Positions 14,218 to 21,798 of a stretch of 64,000 nucleotides of DNA are shown piece by piece (position 1 is the stretch's first letter; every line of letters begins with the position of its first letter). The position numbers and the translations under genes are program-made. This stretch comes from Nitrospirillum viridazoti CBAmc (GTDB lineage Bacteria; Pseudomonadota; Alphaproteobacteria; Azospirillales; Azospirillaceae), in assembly GCF_000730165.1 (NCBI RefSeq), contig NZ_CP022112.1, positions 1,280,001 to 1,344,000 on the forward strand, in the 5' to 3' direction. The notes below the pieces were generated by a model. It worked only from the letters and a program-made list of their open reading frames with translations, made no database searches and was not told the origin of the DNA.

Positions 14218-16128
14218 ATGGACGTCACGCCCAAGGCCAACATACTCCTGGTGGATGACCAGCCGGCCAAGCTGCTGAGCTACGAGGTCATCCTGAGCGA
14301 ACTGGGGGAGAACCTGATCAAGGCCGGCTCCGCGCGGGAGGCGCTGGAGCATCTGCTGCGGCACGACATCGCCGTCATCCTGGTCGATGTCTGCATGCCG
14401 GATCTGGACGGCTTCCAATTGGCCGAGATGATCCGCAGCCACCCCCGCTTCGAGAAGACCGCCATGATCTTCATCTCGGCGGTCATGATGTCGGACGTCG
14501 ACCGGCTGCGCGGCTATGAGGCGGGGGCGGTCGACTATGTGCCCGTGCCGGTGGTGCCCGAGGTCTTGCGCGCCAAGGTTCGCATCTTCGTCGAGCTGCA
14601 CCGCAAGACCCGCCAGCTGGAGCAGTTGAACGCCGAGCTGGAGCGCCGCGTGGCGGAGCGCACCGCCGACCTGGAGCACACGGCCGCCCGCCTGCAGCAG
14701 AGCGAGCGGCGGCGCAGCCTGGCCCTGGCCGCCGGCGGCATGGGGTCCTGGGACTGGAACGCCGATACCGACGAACTGATGTGGGACGACGCCCAGCATC
14801 GCATCTTCGGCACCGACCCCGCCCGCTTCGCCGTCACCGCCGCCAGCGCCTGGGCCCTGTTCCACCCCGAGGACCGGGAGGCGCAGATCCGGGCCATCCG
14901 CCAGGCCGCCACCACCGGCCAGCGCTATGGCGAGGAGTTCCGCATCATCCGGCCCGACGGCGCCATCCGCTGGTGCTTCGCGGCCGCGGCCCCCACGGGT
15001 GACGCGAACGGCCGCCCCCGCCGACTGAGCGGTGTCACCTTGGACATCACCGAGCGCAAGGATGCCGAGGCCCGACAGATGATGCTGGCGCGCGAGGTCG
15101 ACCATCGGGCCAAGAACGCCCTGGCGGTCGTCCAGTCGGTGCTGCGCCTGACGCGGGCGCCGTCCGTCCCCGAATTCGTGGAGGCGGTCGAGGGTCGCAT
15201 CGGCGCCATCGCCTGGGTGCACACGCTGCTATCGAATTCGCGCTGGCAGGGCGCTGAACTGGTGCGGCTGGTGCGCGAGGAAATGGCCCCCTATCAGTCC
15301 GGCGACATGCCGCGCGTGGTGTTCGACGGCCCGGACGTGATGTTGCTGCCCGCCACCGCCCAGTCGCTGGCGCTCAGCATCCATGAGCTGGCCACCAACG
15401 CCGCCAAGTACGGATCGCTGTCGGTGCCGACCGGCAGCGTCCGGCTGACCTGGCACAGCCGGGCGGATGTCCTCACCCTGACATGGCGGGAAACCGGCGG
15501 GCCTTCGGCAACGTTGCCCCGGTCGCGCGGCTTCGGCATCCGCGCCATCACCGAGAGCGTGGAACGGCAACTGTCCGGCCGGGTCGAGATGAACTGGCTG
15601 CCCACCGGCCTGGTCTGCACCTTCAGCATTCCCATGAGCGAGGTGGGGAAGCTGGTGGCCGATGACGCCGCCCCCGTCGCCCCGCCGGCGCCGGAGCCCG
15701 CCGCCCCGGCCCACCACCTTCCGCCTGGGCGGCGGGTCCTGGTGGTGGATGACGAGGCCATGGTGGCCATGATGATGGAGCAGGCGCTGCTGGACCTGGG
15801 CATGACGGTGGCCGGCCCCGTGGGTACCCTGCCCCAGGCCCTGGTCCTGGCCAAGGCCGGTGGCATCGATTGCGCCATCCTGGACGTCAACCTGCAAGGC
15901 ACGCCAATCTATCCGGTGGCCGATCTGCTGACCGACGCGGGCGTGCCCTTCATCTTCCTCACCGGGTACGACAAGGTGACGATGGATGGCCGCTATCATG
16001 GCGTGCCGGTACTGCAGAAGCCGGTGCGGCTGTCCGACCTGGAGCGTGCCCTGCTGACGCTCATCGGCACGGCCGCGTCACCCCCCGTCCGCGTCTTCGC
16101 CACGGGGCAGGTGGCCAGTCTCGCCTGA
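14218..16128 (+). CDS. REC-PAS-HWE histidine kinase-REC hybrid protein
   Basis: A 636-residue two-component protein. Order: an N-terminal receiver (DD near residues 12-13, phospho-acceptor Asp57 in LVDVCMPDLDG, though the usual Lys-Pro switch is not obvious); a coiled coil (about 125-165); a PAS domain ending VTLDITERKDAEARQ; an HWE/HisKA_2-type dimerisation helix (VDHRAKNALAVVQS, His296); an HWE-type ATPase (ELATNAAKYGSLS, WRETGG); and a C-terminal receiver (Asp556 in AILDVNLQG). HWE kinases are typical of alphaproteobacteria. The ATG at 14218 follows GAGGGA; an in-frame upstream codon at 14188 lies inside the previous gene. It starts 14 bases after the giant kinase stop, so the two are probably cotranscribed and may share a phosphorelay. 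Confidence 0.92.
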   Translation: MDVTPKANILLVDDQPAKLLSYEVILSELGENLIKAGSAREALEHLLRHDIAVILVDVCMPDLDGFQLAEMIRSHPRFEKTAMIFISAVMMSDVDRLRGYEAGAVDYVPVPVVPEVLRAKVRIFVELHRKTRQLEQLNAELERRVAERTADLEHTAARLQQSERRRSLALAAGGMGSWDWNADTDELMWDDAQHRIFGTDPARFAVTAASAWALFHPEDREAQIRAIRQAATTGQRYGEEFRIIRPDGAIRWCFAAAAPTGDANGRPRRLSGVTLDITERKDAEARQMMLAREVDHRAKNALAVVQSVLRLTRAPSVPEFVEAVEGRIGAIAWVHTLLSNSRWQGAELVRLVREEMAPYQSGDMPRVVFDGPDVMLLPATAQSLALSIHELATNAAKYGSLSVPTGSVRLTWHSRADVLTLTWRETGGPSATLPRSRGFGIRAITESVERQLSGRVEMNWLPTGLVCTFSIPMSEVGKLVADDAAPVAPPAPEPAAPAHHLPPGRRVLVVDDEAMVAMMMEQALLDLGMTVAGPVGTLPQALVLAKAGGIDCAILDVNLQGTPIYPVADLLTDAGVPFIFLTGYDKVTMDGRYHGVPVLQKPVRLSDLERALLTLIGTAASPPVRVFATGQVASLA

Positions 16129-16219
16129 CATTTCCCACCCCCATCACTGGAGGCAGATCCCGGGCCCGCGGCAACGCCGGGGGCGGCCATGGGCCACCGG
16201 GGACTAGACGGTAACGCCC

Positions 16220-16585
16220 ATGCTTTCCGAACGGCACCTTCAGCTCTTGCGCCTCTCCATCCCTTCCGTCTGGGCGTTGGAGACCCTTCTGTTCCTGTAT
16301 CGGGAACGTGACCGGGCATGGACGGCGCCTGAACTGGTCCTGCATCTGCGCAGCAGCGCCGCCGCAATCGAGGGGGCGCTGGCCCCCCTCACCCAGGCGG
16401 GCCTGGTCGTCGCGGAAGGCGACGCCCACCGGTTCCAGCCGGCCGGACCCATCCTGGAAGCGTTCGTGCGCGACCTCGAAACCGCCTATGCCGAACAGCC
16501 GCTATCCGTCATGAGAGCCATCCTTTCGACCCCGAATTCGCGTATCAAGTCTTTCGCCGACGCCTTCAAACTGAGCAAGGATTGA
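16220..16585 (+). CDS. Small protein, winged-helix-like
   Basis: 121 residues, family not recognised with certainty. The pattern of helices with TAPELVLHLRSSAAAIEGALAPL followed by a short hydrophobic strand (GLVVAEGDAHRFQPAG) resembles a small winged helix, as in MarR/PadR-like folds. The C-terminal part (VMRAILSTPNSRIKSFADAF) is an amphipathic tail. The ATG at 16220 has only weak upstream purines. It begins 91 bases after the HWE kinase and is followed 4 bases later by two small membrane-protein genes on the same strand. It may be a local regulator or a partner of the kinase; this is inference. Confidence 0.65.
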   Translation: MLSERHLQLLRLSIPSVWALETLLFLYRERDRAWTAPELVLHLRSSAAAIEGALAPLTQAGLVVAEGDAHRFQPAGPILEAFVRDLETAYAEQPLSVMRAILSTPNSRIKSFADAFKLSKD

Positions 16586-16589
16586 GGCC

Positions 16590-16856
16590 ATGCCGACGCT
16601 TGCAGCGGTCGTTTATCTGCTGTGTGGGGCCACCAGCTTTCTGTGCATGGTTCTTCTGATCCGCAAATACCTGCAGGACCGCTCACGCCTGTTGCTGTGG
16701 AGCGCGCTCTGCTTCACCGGCCTGGCGATCAACAACTTCCTGCTGTTCCTGGATTTTGTCGTGCTGCCCGACATCGACCTGCGTCCGCTGCGCACGGTGA
16801 CCGCCCTGGTCTCCGTCGGCATTCTGCTGGTCGGACTTATCTGGGAGACGGAGTGA
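16590..16856 (+). CDS. Small membrane protein (DUF5985-like)
   Basis: 88 residues with three hydrophobic segments: VVYLLCGATSFLCMVLLI, then about 33-55, then about 66-85. A basic loop (RKYLQDRSR) follows the first helix. It resembles the short proteins grouped as DUF5985; that family name is from memory and untested. It starts 4 bases after the winged-helix-like gene and its stop overlaps the next start (16856), so the three genes form an operon, probably with the HWE kinase upstream. It is a plausible membrane partner of the soluble kinases. Function unknown. Confidence 0.7.
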   Translation: MPTLAAVVYLLCGATSFLCMVLLIRKYLQDRSRLLLWSALCFTGLAINNFLLFLDFVVLPDIDLRPLRTVTALVSVGILLVGLIWETE

Positions 16857-17158
16857 TGGGCGCGGGGATGGAAGTGTCTGTCAGGGTGCTGAGCTACCTG
16901 TCCGGCGGCGTGACGCTGGGCTACTTCCTGGTCGGCCTTTTCTTCCTGCGGTTCTGGGTACGGGTGCGGGACACGCTGTTCCTGGCTTTCGCCACCGCCT
17001 TCGGGCTGCTGGCCATCAACCAGGCGATCACCACCTTCGCCGATGTGGCACAGGGGGAATACCTGTGGGCATTCGGCCTGCGGCTGGTGGCCTTCTCGCT
17101 GATCATCGCCGCCATTGTGGGCAAAAACGTGCGACGGCGGGGGAAAGCCCGATCCTGA
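16856..17158 (+). CDS. Small membrane protein, paralogue of the preceding gene
   Basis: 100 residues with the same layout as its upstream neighbour: three hydrophobic segments (VLSYLSGGVTLGYFLVGLFF; about 42-60; about 72-88) with a charged loop after the first (RFWVRVRD) and a basic C-terminal tail (KNVRRRGKARS). The ATG at 16856 overlaps the previous TGA (ATGA). The shared helix-loop pattern (both contain LAIN in helix 2) suggests tandem duplication followed by divergence. Two such proteins in tandem could form a heteromeric membrane unit. Function unknown. Confidence 0.7.
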   Translation: MGAGMEVSVRVLSYLSGGVTLGYFLVGLFFLRFWVRVRDTLFLAFATAFGLLAINQAITTFADVAQGEYLWAFGLRLVAFSLIIAAIVGKNVRRRGKARS

Positions 17159-17183
17159 CGGGACCGGGCGTCCCGCCCGGCGG

Positions 17184-18536
17184 TCATCCCCTCTTGGCCA
17201 CCTGCCAGCCGATGACCATCGCCACCACCCAGGCGGGTGCTACGTAGACGGCCAGGCGGGTATTGTCGTCAAACGCCAGCAGCACCAGGGTCAGGGCGAA
17301 GAAGGCCAGCGTCAGATACCCGCTCCACGGCGCGCCGGGCATGCGATAGGGCGAGGGCGCCACCCGGCCCGCCGCCACGGCGCGGCGGTAGAACAGGTGG
17401 GAAATGATGATGATGGACCAGGTCCACAGCTGGATCACCACCACCGTGCTCATCACGTAGATGAAGGCCTGCTCGGGCGCCACGTAGTTCACCAGCACGC
17501 CGGCCAGCATGAAGACCACCGAGGCGATGATGCCGCGTGTGGGCACGTGCTGGTCGCTGAGCGTGGCGAAGTAGGCCGGCGCCTCCTTGGCGTTGGCCAG
17601 GGTGTGCAGCATGCGGCCGCAGGAGAAGATGCCGCTGTTGCAGGCCGAGGCGGCGGCCGTCAGCACCACGAAATTGATCACCCCGGCGGCGGCGGGAATG
17701 CCGAAATGGTCGAACACCGTGACGAAGGGGCTGAAGTTCGGCGAGATCTGATCCCACGGCACCAGCGACATGATCACCACGATGGCACCGATGTAGAACA
17801 CCAGGATGCGCAGCAGGGCGCCGTTGATGGCGCGCGGCAGGGTCTTGCCCGGATCCTCCGCCTCGCCCGCCGTCACGCCGATCAGCTCGATGCCGCCGAA
17901 GGCGAACAGGGCGGCCGGGAAGACCAGCAGGGTGGCCATGGTGCCGTTGGCGAAGATGCTGCCGTGGGTCCACAGGTTGGAGACGCTGGCGTGGGTGCCA
18001 AGACCGCCGGCGTCGAAGCCCAGCACCGCCACGCCGAAGATCAGCAGGGCGACGACGGCCAGGACCTTGATCAGGGCGAACCAGAATTCAAACTCGCCGA
18101 ACACCTTCACGCTGCGCAGGTTGGCGGCCAGCAGCACGCCCAGCATGGCCAGCACCGGCACCCATTGCGGCAGGTCGGGGAACCAGTAACGGATATAGAC
18201 GCCGACCGCCGTCAGCTCGGCGATGCCGACCATCACCCACAGGAACCAGTAGGACCAGCCGGAAACGAAGCCGGCCCAGGGCCCCACGAATTCCTGGGCG
18301 TATGTCGCGAAGGACCCCGCCACCGGGCGGTAGAGCAGCAGCTCACCCAGCGCCCGCGCCATGAAGAACACCGCCATGCCGCCCAGCGCATAGGCCAGCA
18401 GCAGGCTGGGCCCCGCCTTGTGGATGGCCTGCGCCGATCCCAGGAACAGCCCCGACCCGATGGCGCCGCCCAGTGCGATCATCTGCACATGACGGTTTTT
18501 CAGGCCGCGAACCAGCCCTTCCGACGCTTCACTCAC
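17184..18536 (-). CDS. Amino-acid permease, APC superfamily
   Basis: A 450-residue inner-membrane amino-acid/proton symporter. The N-terminal signature RHVQMIALGGAIGSGLFLGS is the APC helix-1 substrate motif, and about 12 hydrophobic segments follow. GGIELIGVTAGEAEDPGKTLP is the conserved helix-6/loop segment of the AnsP/GabP/ProY-like amino-acid transporters. Substrate cannot be told from sequence. It starts with GTG at 18536 without a clear ribosome-binding site. It faces the small kinase-linked genes tail to tail (25-bp gap) and appears to be a single-gene unit. Confidence 0.9.
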   Translation of the reverse strand: MSEASEGLVRGLKNRHVQMIALGGAIGSGLFLGSAQAIHKAGPSLLLAYALGGMAVFFMARALGELLLYRPVAGSFATYAQEFVGPWAGFVSGWSYWFLWVMVGIAELTAVGVYIRYWFPDLPQWVPVLAMLGVLLAANLRSVKVFGEFEFWFALIKVLAVVALLIFGVAVLGFDAGGLGTHASVSNLWTHGSIFANGTMATLLVFPAALFAFGGIELIGVTAGEAEDPGKTLPRAINGALLRILVFYIGAIVVIMSLVPWDQISPNFSPFVTVFDHFGIPAAAGVINFVVLTAAASACNSGIFSCGRMLHTLANAKEAPAYFATLSDQHVPTRGIIASVVFMLAGVLVNYVAPEQAFIYVMSTVVVIQLWTWSIIIISHLFYRRAVAAGRVAPSPYRMPGAPWSGYLTLAFFALTLVLLAFDDNTRLAVYVAPAWVVAMVIGWQVAKRG

Positions 18537-18660
18537 GCGGCACCGCCAGCGGATTGATCACAAAACATTAAAATCCCTCTCCCGAAAATTCTTATGTTAC
18601 TTGACCAAAGCACGACGCTTGCCCGTTCCCAGGTAATTCAAGGTTTCCGCCAGTCAATCT

Positions 18661-18945
18661 TTACTTGGGCAGAAGGGTCATATCATCTTTTCGGCGCGGT
18701 GGCTGCCCCAGATGCGGGCTGGGTTGGCGGGCCGCCGGCGCCAGCCAGGGCCCCAGGTGGAAAATGGCCATCAGCAGGTACATCTGCGTCATCCCGCCCA
18801 GGGGCCACGCGTCCGCCGGGGTCATGCAGAGCATCGCCGGCTGCGCGGCCTCCTGAACGCCCGTGACCGCCGCCATGACGGCGAAGGTCGGTGCCGCGGC
18901 CAGGCGCAGCCAATCCGCGATACGTGGAAATCCCATATCTCGCAT
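18661..18945 (-). CDS. Small hypothetical membrane protein
   Basis: 94 residues, unrecognised. Two hydrophobic stretches (about 12-30 and 51-70, the latter QMYLLMAIFHLGPWLAP) suggest a small inner-membrane protein with a basic proline-rich cytoplasmic tail. It lies 62 bp downstream of the DUF899 gene on the same strand and could be its operon partner. The ATG at 18945 follows ACAGGG; an internal ATG three codons later is an alternative. Codon use matches the neighbours, which supports a real gene, but there is no family support. Confidence 0.6.
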   Translation of the reverse strand: MRDMGFPRIADWLRLAAAPTFAVMAAVTGVQEAAQPAMLCMTPADAWPLGGMTQMYLLMAIFHLGPWLAPAARQPSPHLGQPPRRKDDMTLLPK

Positions 18946-19007
18946 CCCTGTGGAAGAAGGGGAAGGGCCCGGGATGCCGCCAAGACGCCGCCCCCGGGCC
19001 GCCCGCT

Positions 19008-19784
19008 TCAGCGTTGCGGACCGTATTCGTCATGCCGGCGCCACCAGACGCCGCTCTCGTTGCGGCCCAGCGGCGCGCGGTCCAGCCATTGGTAGGCGCC
19101 CCACAGGCTGTCCAGGCCCCGCGCGTAGGTCGAGTAGGTGTGGTAGAGGGCGCCATCGTCGCCGCGCGCGAAGGCGCTCATGCCCGGCCGGTCGCGGGTA
19201 TAGGTGGGCGCGTCGGTGCCGCAGGTCGCCGCGAATTGGGCCACAGGCTCCGGTACGGCCGTCGTCGCATCCATGGCGTGGCCGCCGCGCTTGTAGTTGT
19301 ACTCGATACGGCCGTCGCGCTGCTCCGCCTCGGTGAAGGCGACGTTGTAGTCGAAATTGAAGTCGCCGCCGGCCGATGACACCCAGGGGAAGGTCCAGCC
19401 CATGCGCCGCTTATAAGCCTGCAGCTTGGCCAACGGCGCCCGCGACACCGCCACCAGCGCCACGTCATGGTTGGCCAGGTGGATGGCGAAGCCGTTGAAC
19501 CCGTCCGCGATCATGGAGCAGGAGGGGCAGCCCGCCGTGTAATCGGGCCCGAACATGAAGTGATAGACGATCAGCTGCGAACGCCCGTCGAACAGGTCGG
19601 CCAGCGTGGCGGGGCCGCCGTCGGTTTCGAAGCGGTAATCCTTGTCCACCCGCACCCAGGGCAGGGCCCGGCGGCGTTGTGCCAGCGCATCGCTCTGGCG
19701 CGTCAGCGCCTTCTCCGCCTCCAGCAGGTCCAGCCGCGCCGCCAGCCAGTCTTCCCGCGTTCCCGTCACATGTGGTGTCATCAT
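19008..19784 (-). CDS. DUF899 family protein, thioredoxin-like fold
   Basis: 258 residues of the DUF899 family, which has a thioredoxin-like fold and no firmly known reaction. Family marks: the N-terminal helix EDWLAARLDLLEAEKALTRQ, WVRVDKDYRFETDGG, the LIVYHFMFGP strand followed by a C-x-x-C (GCPSCSM), and the C-terminal YHTYSTYARGLD and YQWLDRAPLGRNE. The start is the first of two adjacent ATGs at 19784, preceded by GGAGAGG. A longer frame continuing beyond 19784 is antisense to the HTH gene and was discarded. It diverges from the HTH gene at 19900, so the 115-bp gap must hold both promoters. A redox role is likely but unproven. Confidence 0.9.
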   Translation of the reverse strand: MMTPHVTGTREDWLAARLDLLEAEKALTRQSDALAQRRRALPWVRVDKDYRFETDGGPATLADLFDGRSQLIVYHFMFGPDYTAGCPSCSMIADGFNGFAIHLANHDVALVAVSRAPLAKLQAYKRRMGWTFPWVSSAGGDFNFDYNVAFTEAEQRDGRIEYNYKRGGHAMDATTAVPEPVAQFAATCGTDAPTYTRDRPGMSAFARGDDGALYHTYSTYARGLDSLWGAYQWLDRAPLGRNESGVWWRRHDEYGPQR

Positions 19785-19899
19785 TTCCTCTCCGTCAGTA
19801 TGTCCACCCGCCCCTGCGCCAGGGACAGGGGGCGGTGGTCGGGGCCAGACTGGGCCCGGGCGCCGGAGGGTCGGGAGTGACAAGTGTGACGGGATACGC

Positions 19900-21120
19900 A
19901 TGGACTCGCTGATCACGGCCGCCGGACGGGCGTTGGCCCTGGGCGATCCGCTGGGCGCGCTGAACCGCGTCGCCCTGCGCGACGACCCGCCGGCCCTGGC
20001 ATTGCGTGGCATCGCCATGGCGCAGCTGGGCGATCTTCCCCGAGCACGGGTGCTGCTGCGGGGCGCCATGCGCGGCTTCGGCCCGCAGGAGGCCGTGGCC
20101 CGGGCGCGCTGCGCCGTGGCGGAGGCGGAGATCGCGCTGGCCGCGCGCGACCTCGGCTTTTCAGCCGCGACGCTGGACCAGGCGCGCGGGGTGCTGGAGG
20201 CGCGCGGCGACCGCCTGAACGCGGCGCACGCCCGGTACCTGGAGATCCGGCGCCTGCTGCTGGTCGGCCGGCTGGATGAGGCGGAGGGGGCGCTGGCCCA
20301 GCTGGACCCCACCCCCTTCCCGCCCGCCCTGCGCGCCGCCCATGAACTGGTGGTGGCCGGCATCGCCCTGCGGCGCGTGCGGGCGAAACCGGCCCGCGCG
20401 GCCCTGGCCCGCGCCGGGCGCGCCGCGCGACAAGCCGGCATCCCGGCCCTGATGGCGGAGGTGGACGCTGCCGCCCGCGCCCTGACACTGCCGGCCGCCC
20501 GCCTGCTGACGCAGGGAACGCAGCGGCTGCTGACCCTGGAGGAGGTCGAGGCGCTGCGGGCCTCGACCATGCTGGTCGTGGATGCCTGCCGCCTGACGGT
20601 GCACGCCGGCGGCACCCTCATTCCGCTGACCCGCCGCCCCGTCCTGTTCACGCTGGCCCGCGCGCTGGCCGAGGCCTGGCCGGCCGACGTGTCGCGACGC
20701 GCGCTGGTGGCCCGCGCCTTCCGCGCCAAGGACGCCGATGAGTCCCACCGGGCACGCCTGCGGGTGGAAATCGGGCGGCTGCGCGCGTTGCTGCGGCCGC
20801 TGGCCCAGGTGCAGGCCACCAGGCAGGGGTTTGCCCTGCAGCCCTTGGAAGCGGCTGACGTGGCGGTGCTGACGCTGCCGGAGGAGGATGCGCTGGCCAC
20901 CGTGCTGGCCTTGCTGGCGGACGGCGAGCCATGGTCCAGTTCCGCCCTGGCCATGGCGCTGGGCGCCAGCCAGCGCACCGTCCAGCGCGCGCTGGAAACG
21001 CTGGCGGCAGCAGGCAAGGCGCAGGCCTTCGGCCAGGGCCGGGCGCGGCGCTGGACCACCTCGCCCCTGCCGGGATTCACGACGACCTTGTTACTCCCCA
21101 CCTTCCTGCCGGGCGATTAG
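19900..21120 (+). CDS. HTH-containing regulator with a helical repeat domain
   Basis: 406 residues. The N-terminal half (about 1-215) is very rich in Ala, Arg and Leu, in TPR-like helical pairs (ALALRGIAMAQLGDLPRARVLL). The middle (about 225-305) resembles a winged-helix DNA-binding region with a TLIPLTRRPVLFTLARAL segment. A second C-terminal HTH is at about 340-380 (SSALAMALGASQRTVQRALETL). It starts with ATG at 19900, just after GACGGGA. It is followed 32 bp later by the beta-propeller gene and diverges from the DUF899 gene, so it may regulate either. The exact family was not recognised. Confidence 0.75.
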   Translation: MDSLITAAGRALALGDPLGALNRVALRDDPPALALRGIAMAQLGDLPRARVLLRGAMRGFGPQEAVARARCAVAEAEIALAARDLGFSAATLDQARGVLEARGDRLNAAHARYLEIRRLLLVGRLDEAEGALAQLDPTPFPPALRAAHELVVAGIALRRVRAKPARAALARAGRAARQAGIPALMAEVDAAARALTLPAARLLTQGTQRLLTLEEVEALRASTMLVVDACRLTVHAGGTLIPLTRRPVLFTLARALAEAWPADVSRRALVARAFRAKDADESHRARLRVEIGRLRALLRPLAQVQATRQGFALQPLEAADVAVLTLPEEDALATVLALLADGEPWSSSALAMALGASQRTVQRALETLAAAGKAQAFGQGRARRWTTSPLPGFTTTLLLPTFLPGD

Positions 21121-21152
21121 CGTGGGACGGACATCCGACGGAGGCGACACCC

Positions 21153-21788
21153 ATGAAACGATCAGCCGCTGAAATCCTGCGCGAATACGGCCCCTTCCCC
21201 GACGTCGACCGCGTGCATGGGGTGACCTATGACGGCCAGCAGGTCTGGTTCGCCGCCGGCGACCGGCTGAACGCCCTGGATCCGGAAGGCGGCACCGTGC
21301 AGCAGTCCATCGAGGTCGCGGCCCACGCCGGCACGGCCTACGACGGCCGGCACCTGTACCAGATCGCCGAGGATCGCATCCAGAAGCTGGACCCCGCCAC
21401 CGGCCGGGTGCTGTCCACCATCCCCGCCCCGGCCGGGGGTGCCGATTCCGGGCTGGCCTGGGCGGAGGGCACGCTGTGGGTCGGGGAATACCGCGCCCGC
21501 AAGATCCACCAGATCGACCCCGAGACGGGAGCCATCCTGCGCTCCATCGAGACCAACCGCTTCGTCACCGGGGTCACCTGGGTCGACGGGGAGCTGTGGC
21601 ACGGGACCTGGGAAGGGGGCGAAAGCGACCTTCGCCACATCGACCCGCGCACCGGCACCGTCCTGGAGCAGCTGGACATGCCGGCCGGGACCGGCATATC
21701 CGGCCTGGAATCCGATGGCGGCGACCGCTTCTTCTGCGGCGGCGGCGACAGCGGCACGCTGCGTGCCGTCCGCCGGCCCCGGCCTTGA
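21153..21788 (+). CDS. SMP-30/glutaminyl-cyclase-like beta-propeller protein
   Basis: 211 residues with repeated beta-propeller blades: VHGVTYDGQQVWFAAGDRLN, TAYDGRHLYQIAEDRIQKLD, LAWAEGTLWVGEYRARKIHQ and VTWVDGELWHGTWEG. The pattern (W/Y strand, then I-x-x-ID-P-x-TG) matches short cytosolic SMP-30-like or glutaminyl-peptide-cyclotransferase-like propellers. There is no signal peptide. It lies 32 bp after the HTH gene, following GGAGGCG, and is probably cotranscribed with it. Its stop is only 10 bp from that of the convergent regulator. The reaction is unknown. Confidence 0.8.
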   Translation: MKRSAAEILREYGPFPDVDRVHGVTYDGQQVWFAAGDRLNALDPEGGTVQQSIEVAAHAGTAYDGRHLYQIAEDRIQKLDPATGRVLSTIPAPAGGADSGLAWAEGTLWVGEYRARKIHQIDPETGAILRSIETNRFVTGVTWVDGELWHGTWEGGESDLRHIDPRTGTVLEQLDMPAGTGISGLESDGGDRFFCGGGDSGTLRAVRRPRP

Positions 21789-21798
21789 GACTGCTGCA

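Noticed and set aside
17115-18557. 480-codon frame antisense to the amino-acid permease
   Set aside because: Charged His/Gly/Asp-rich shadow of a membrane-protein gene; no start signal or domain.
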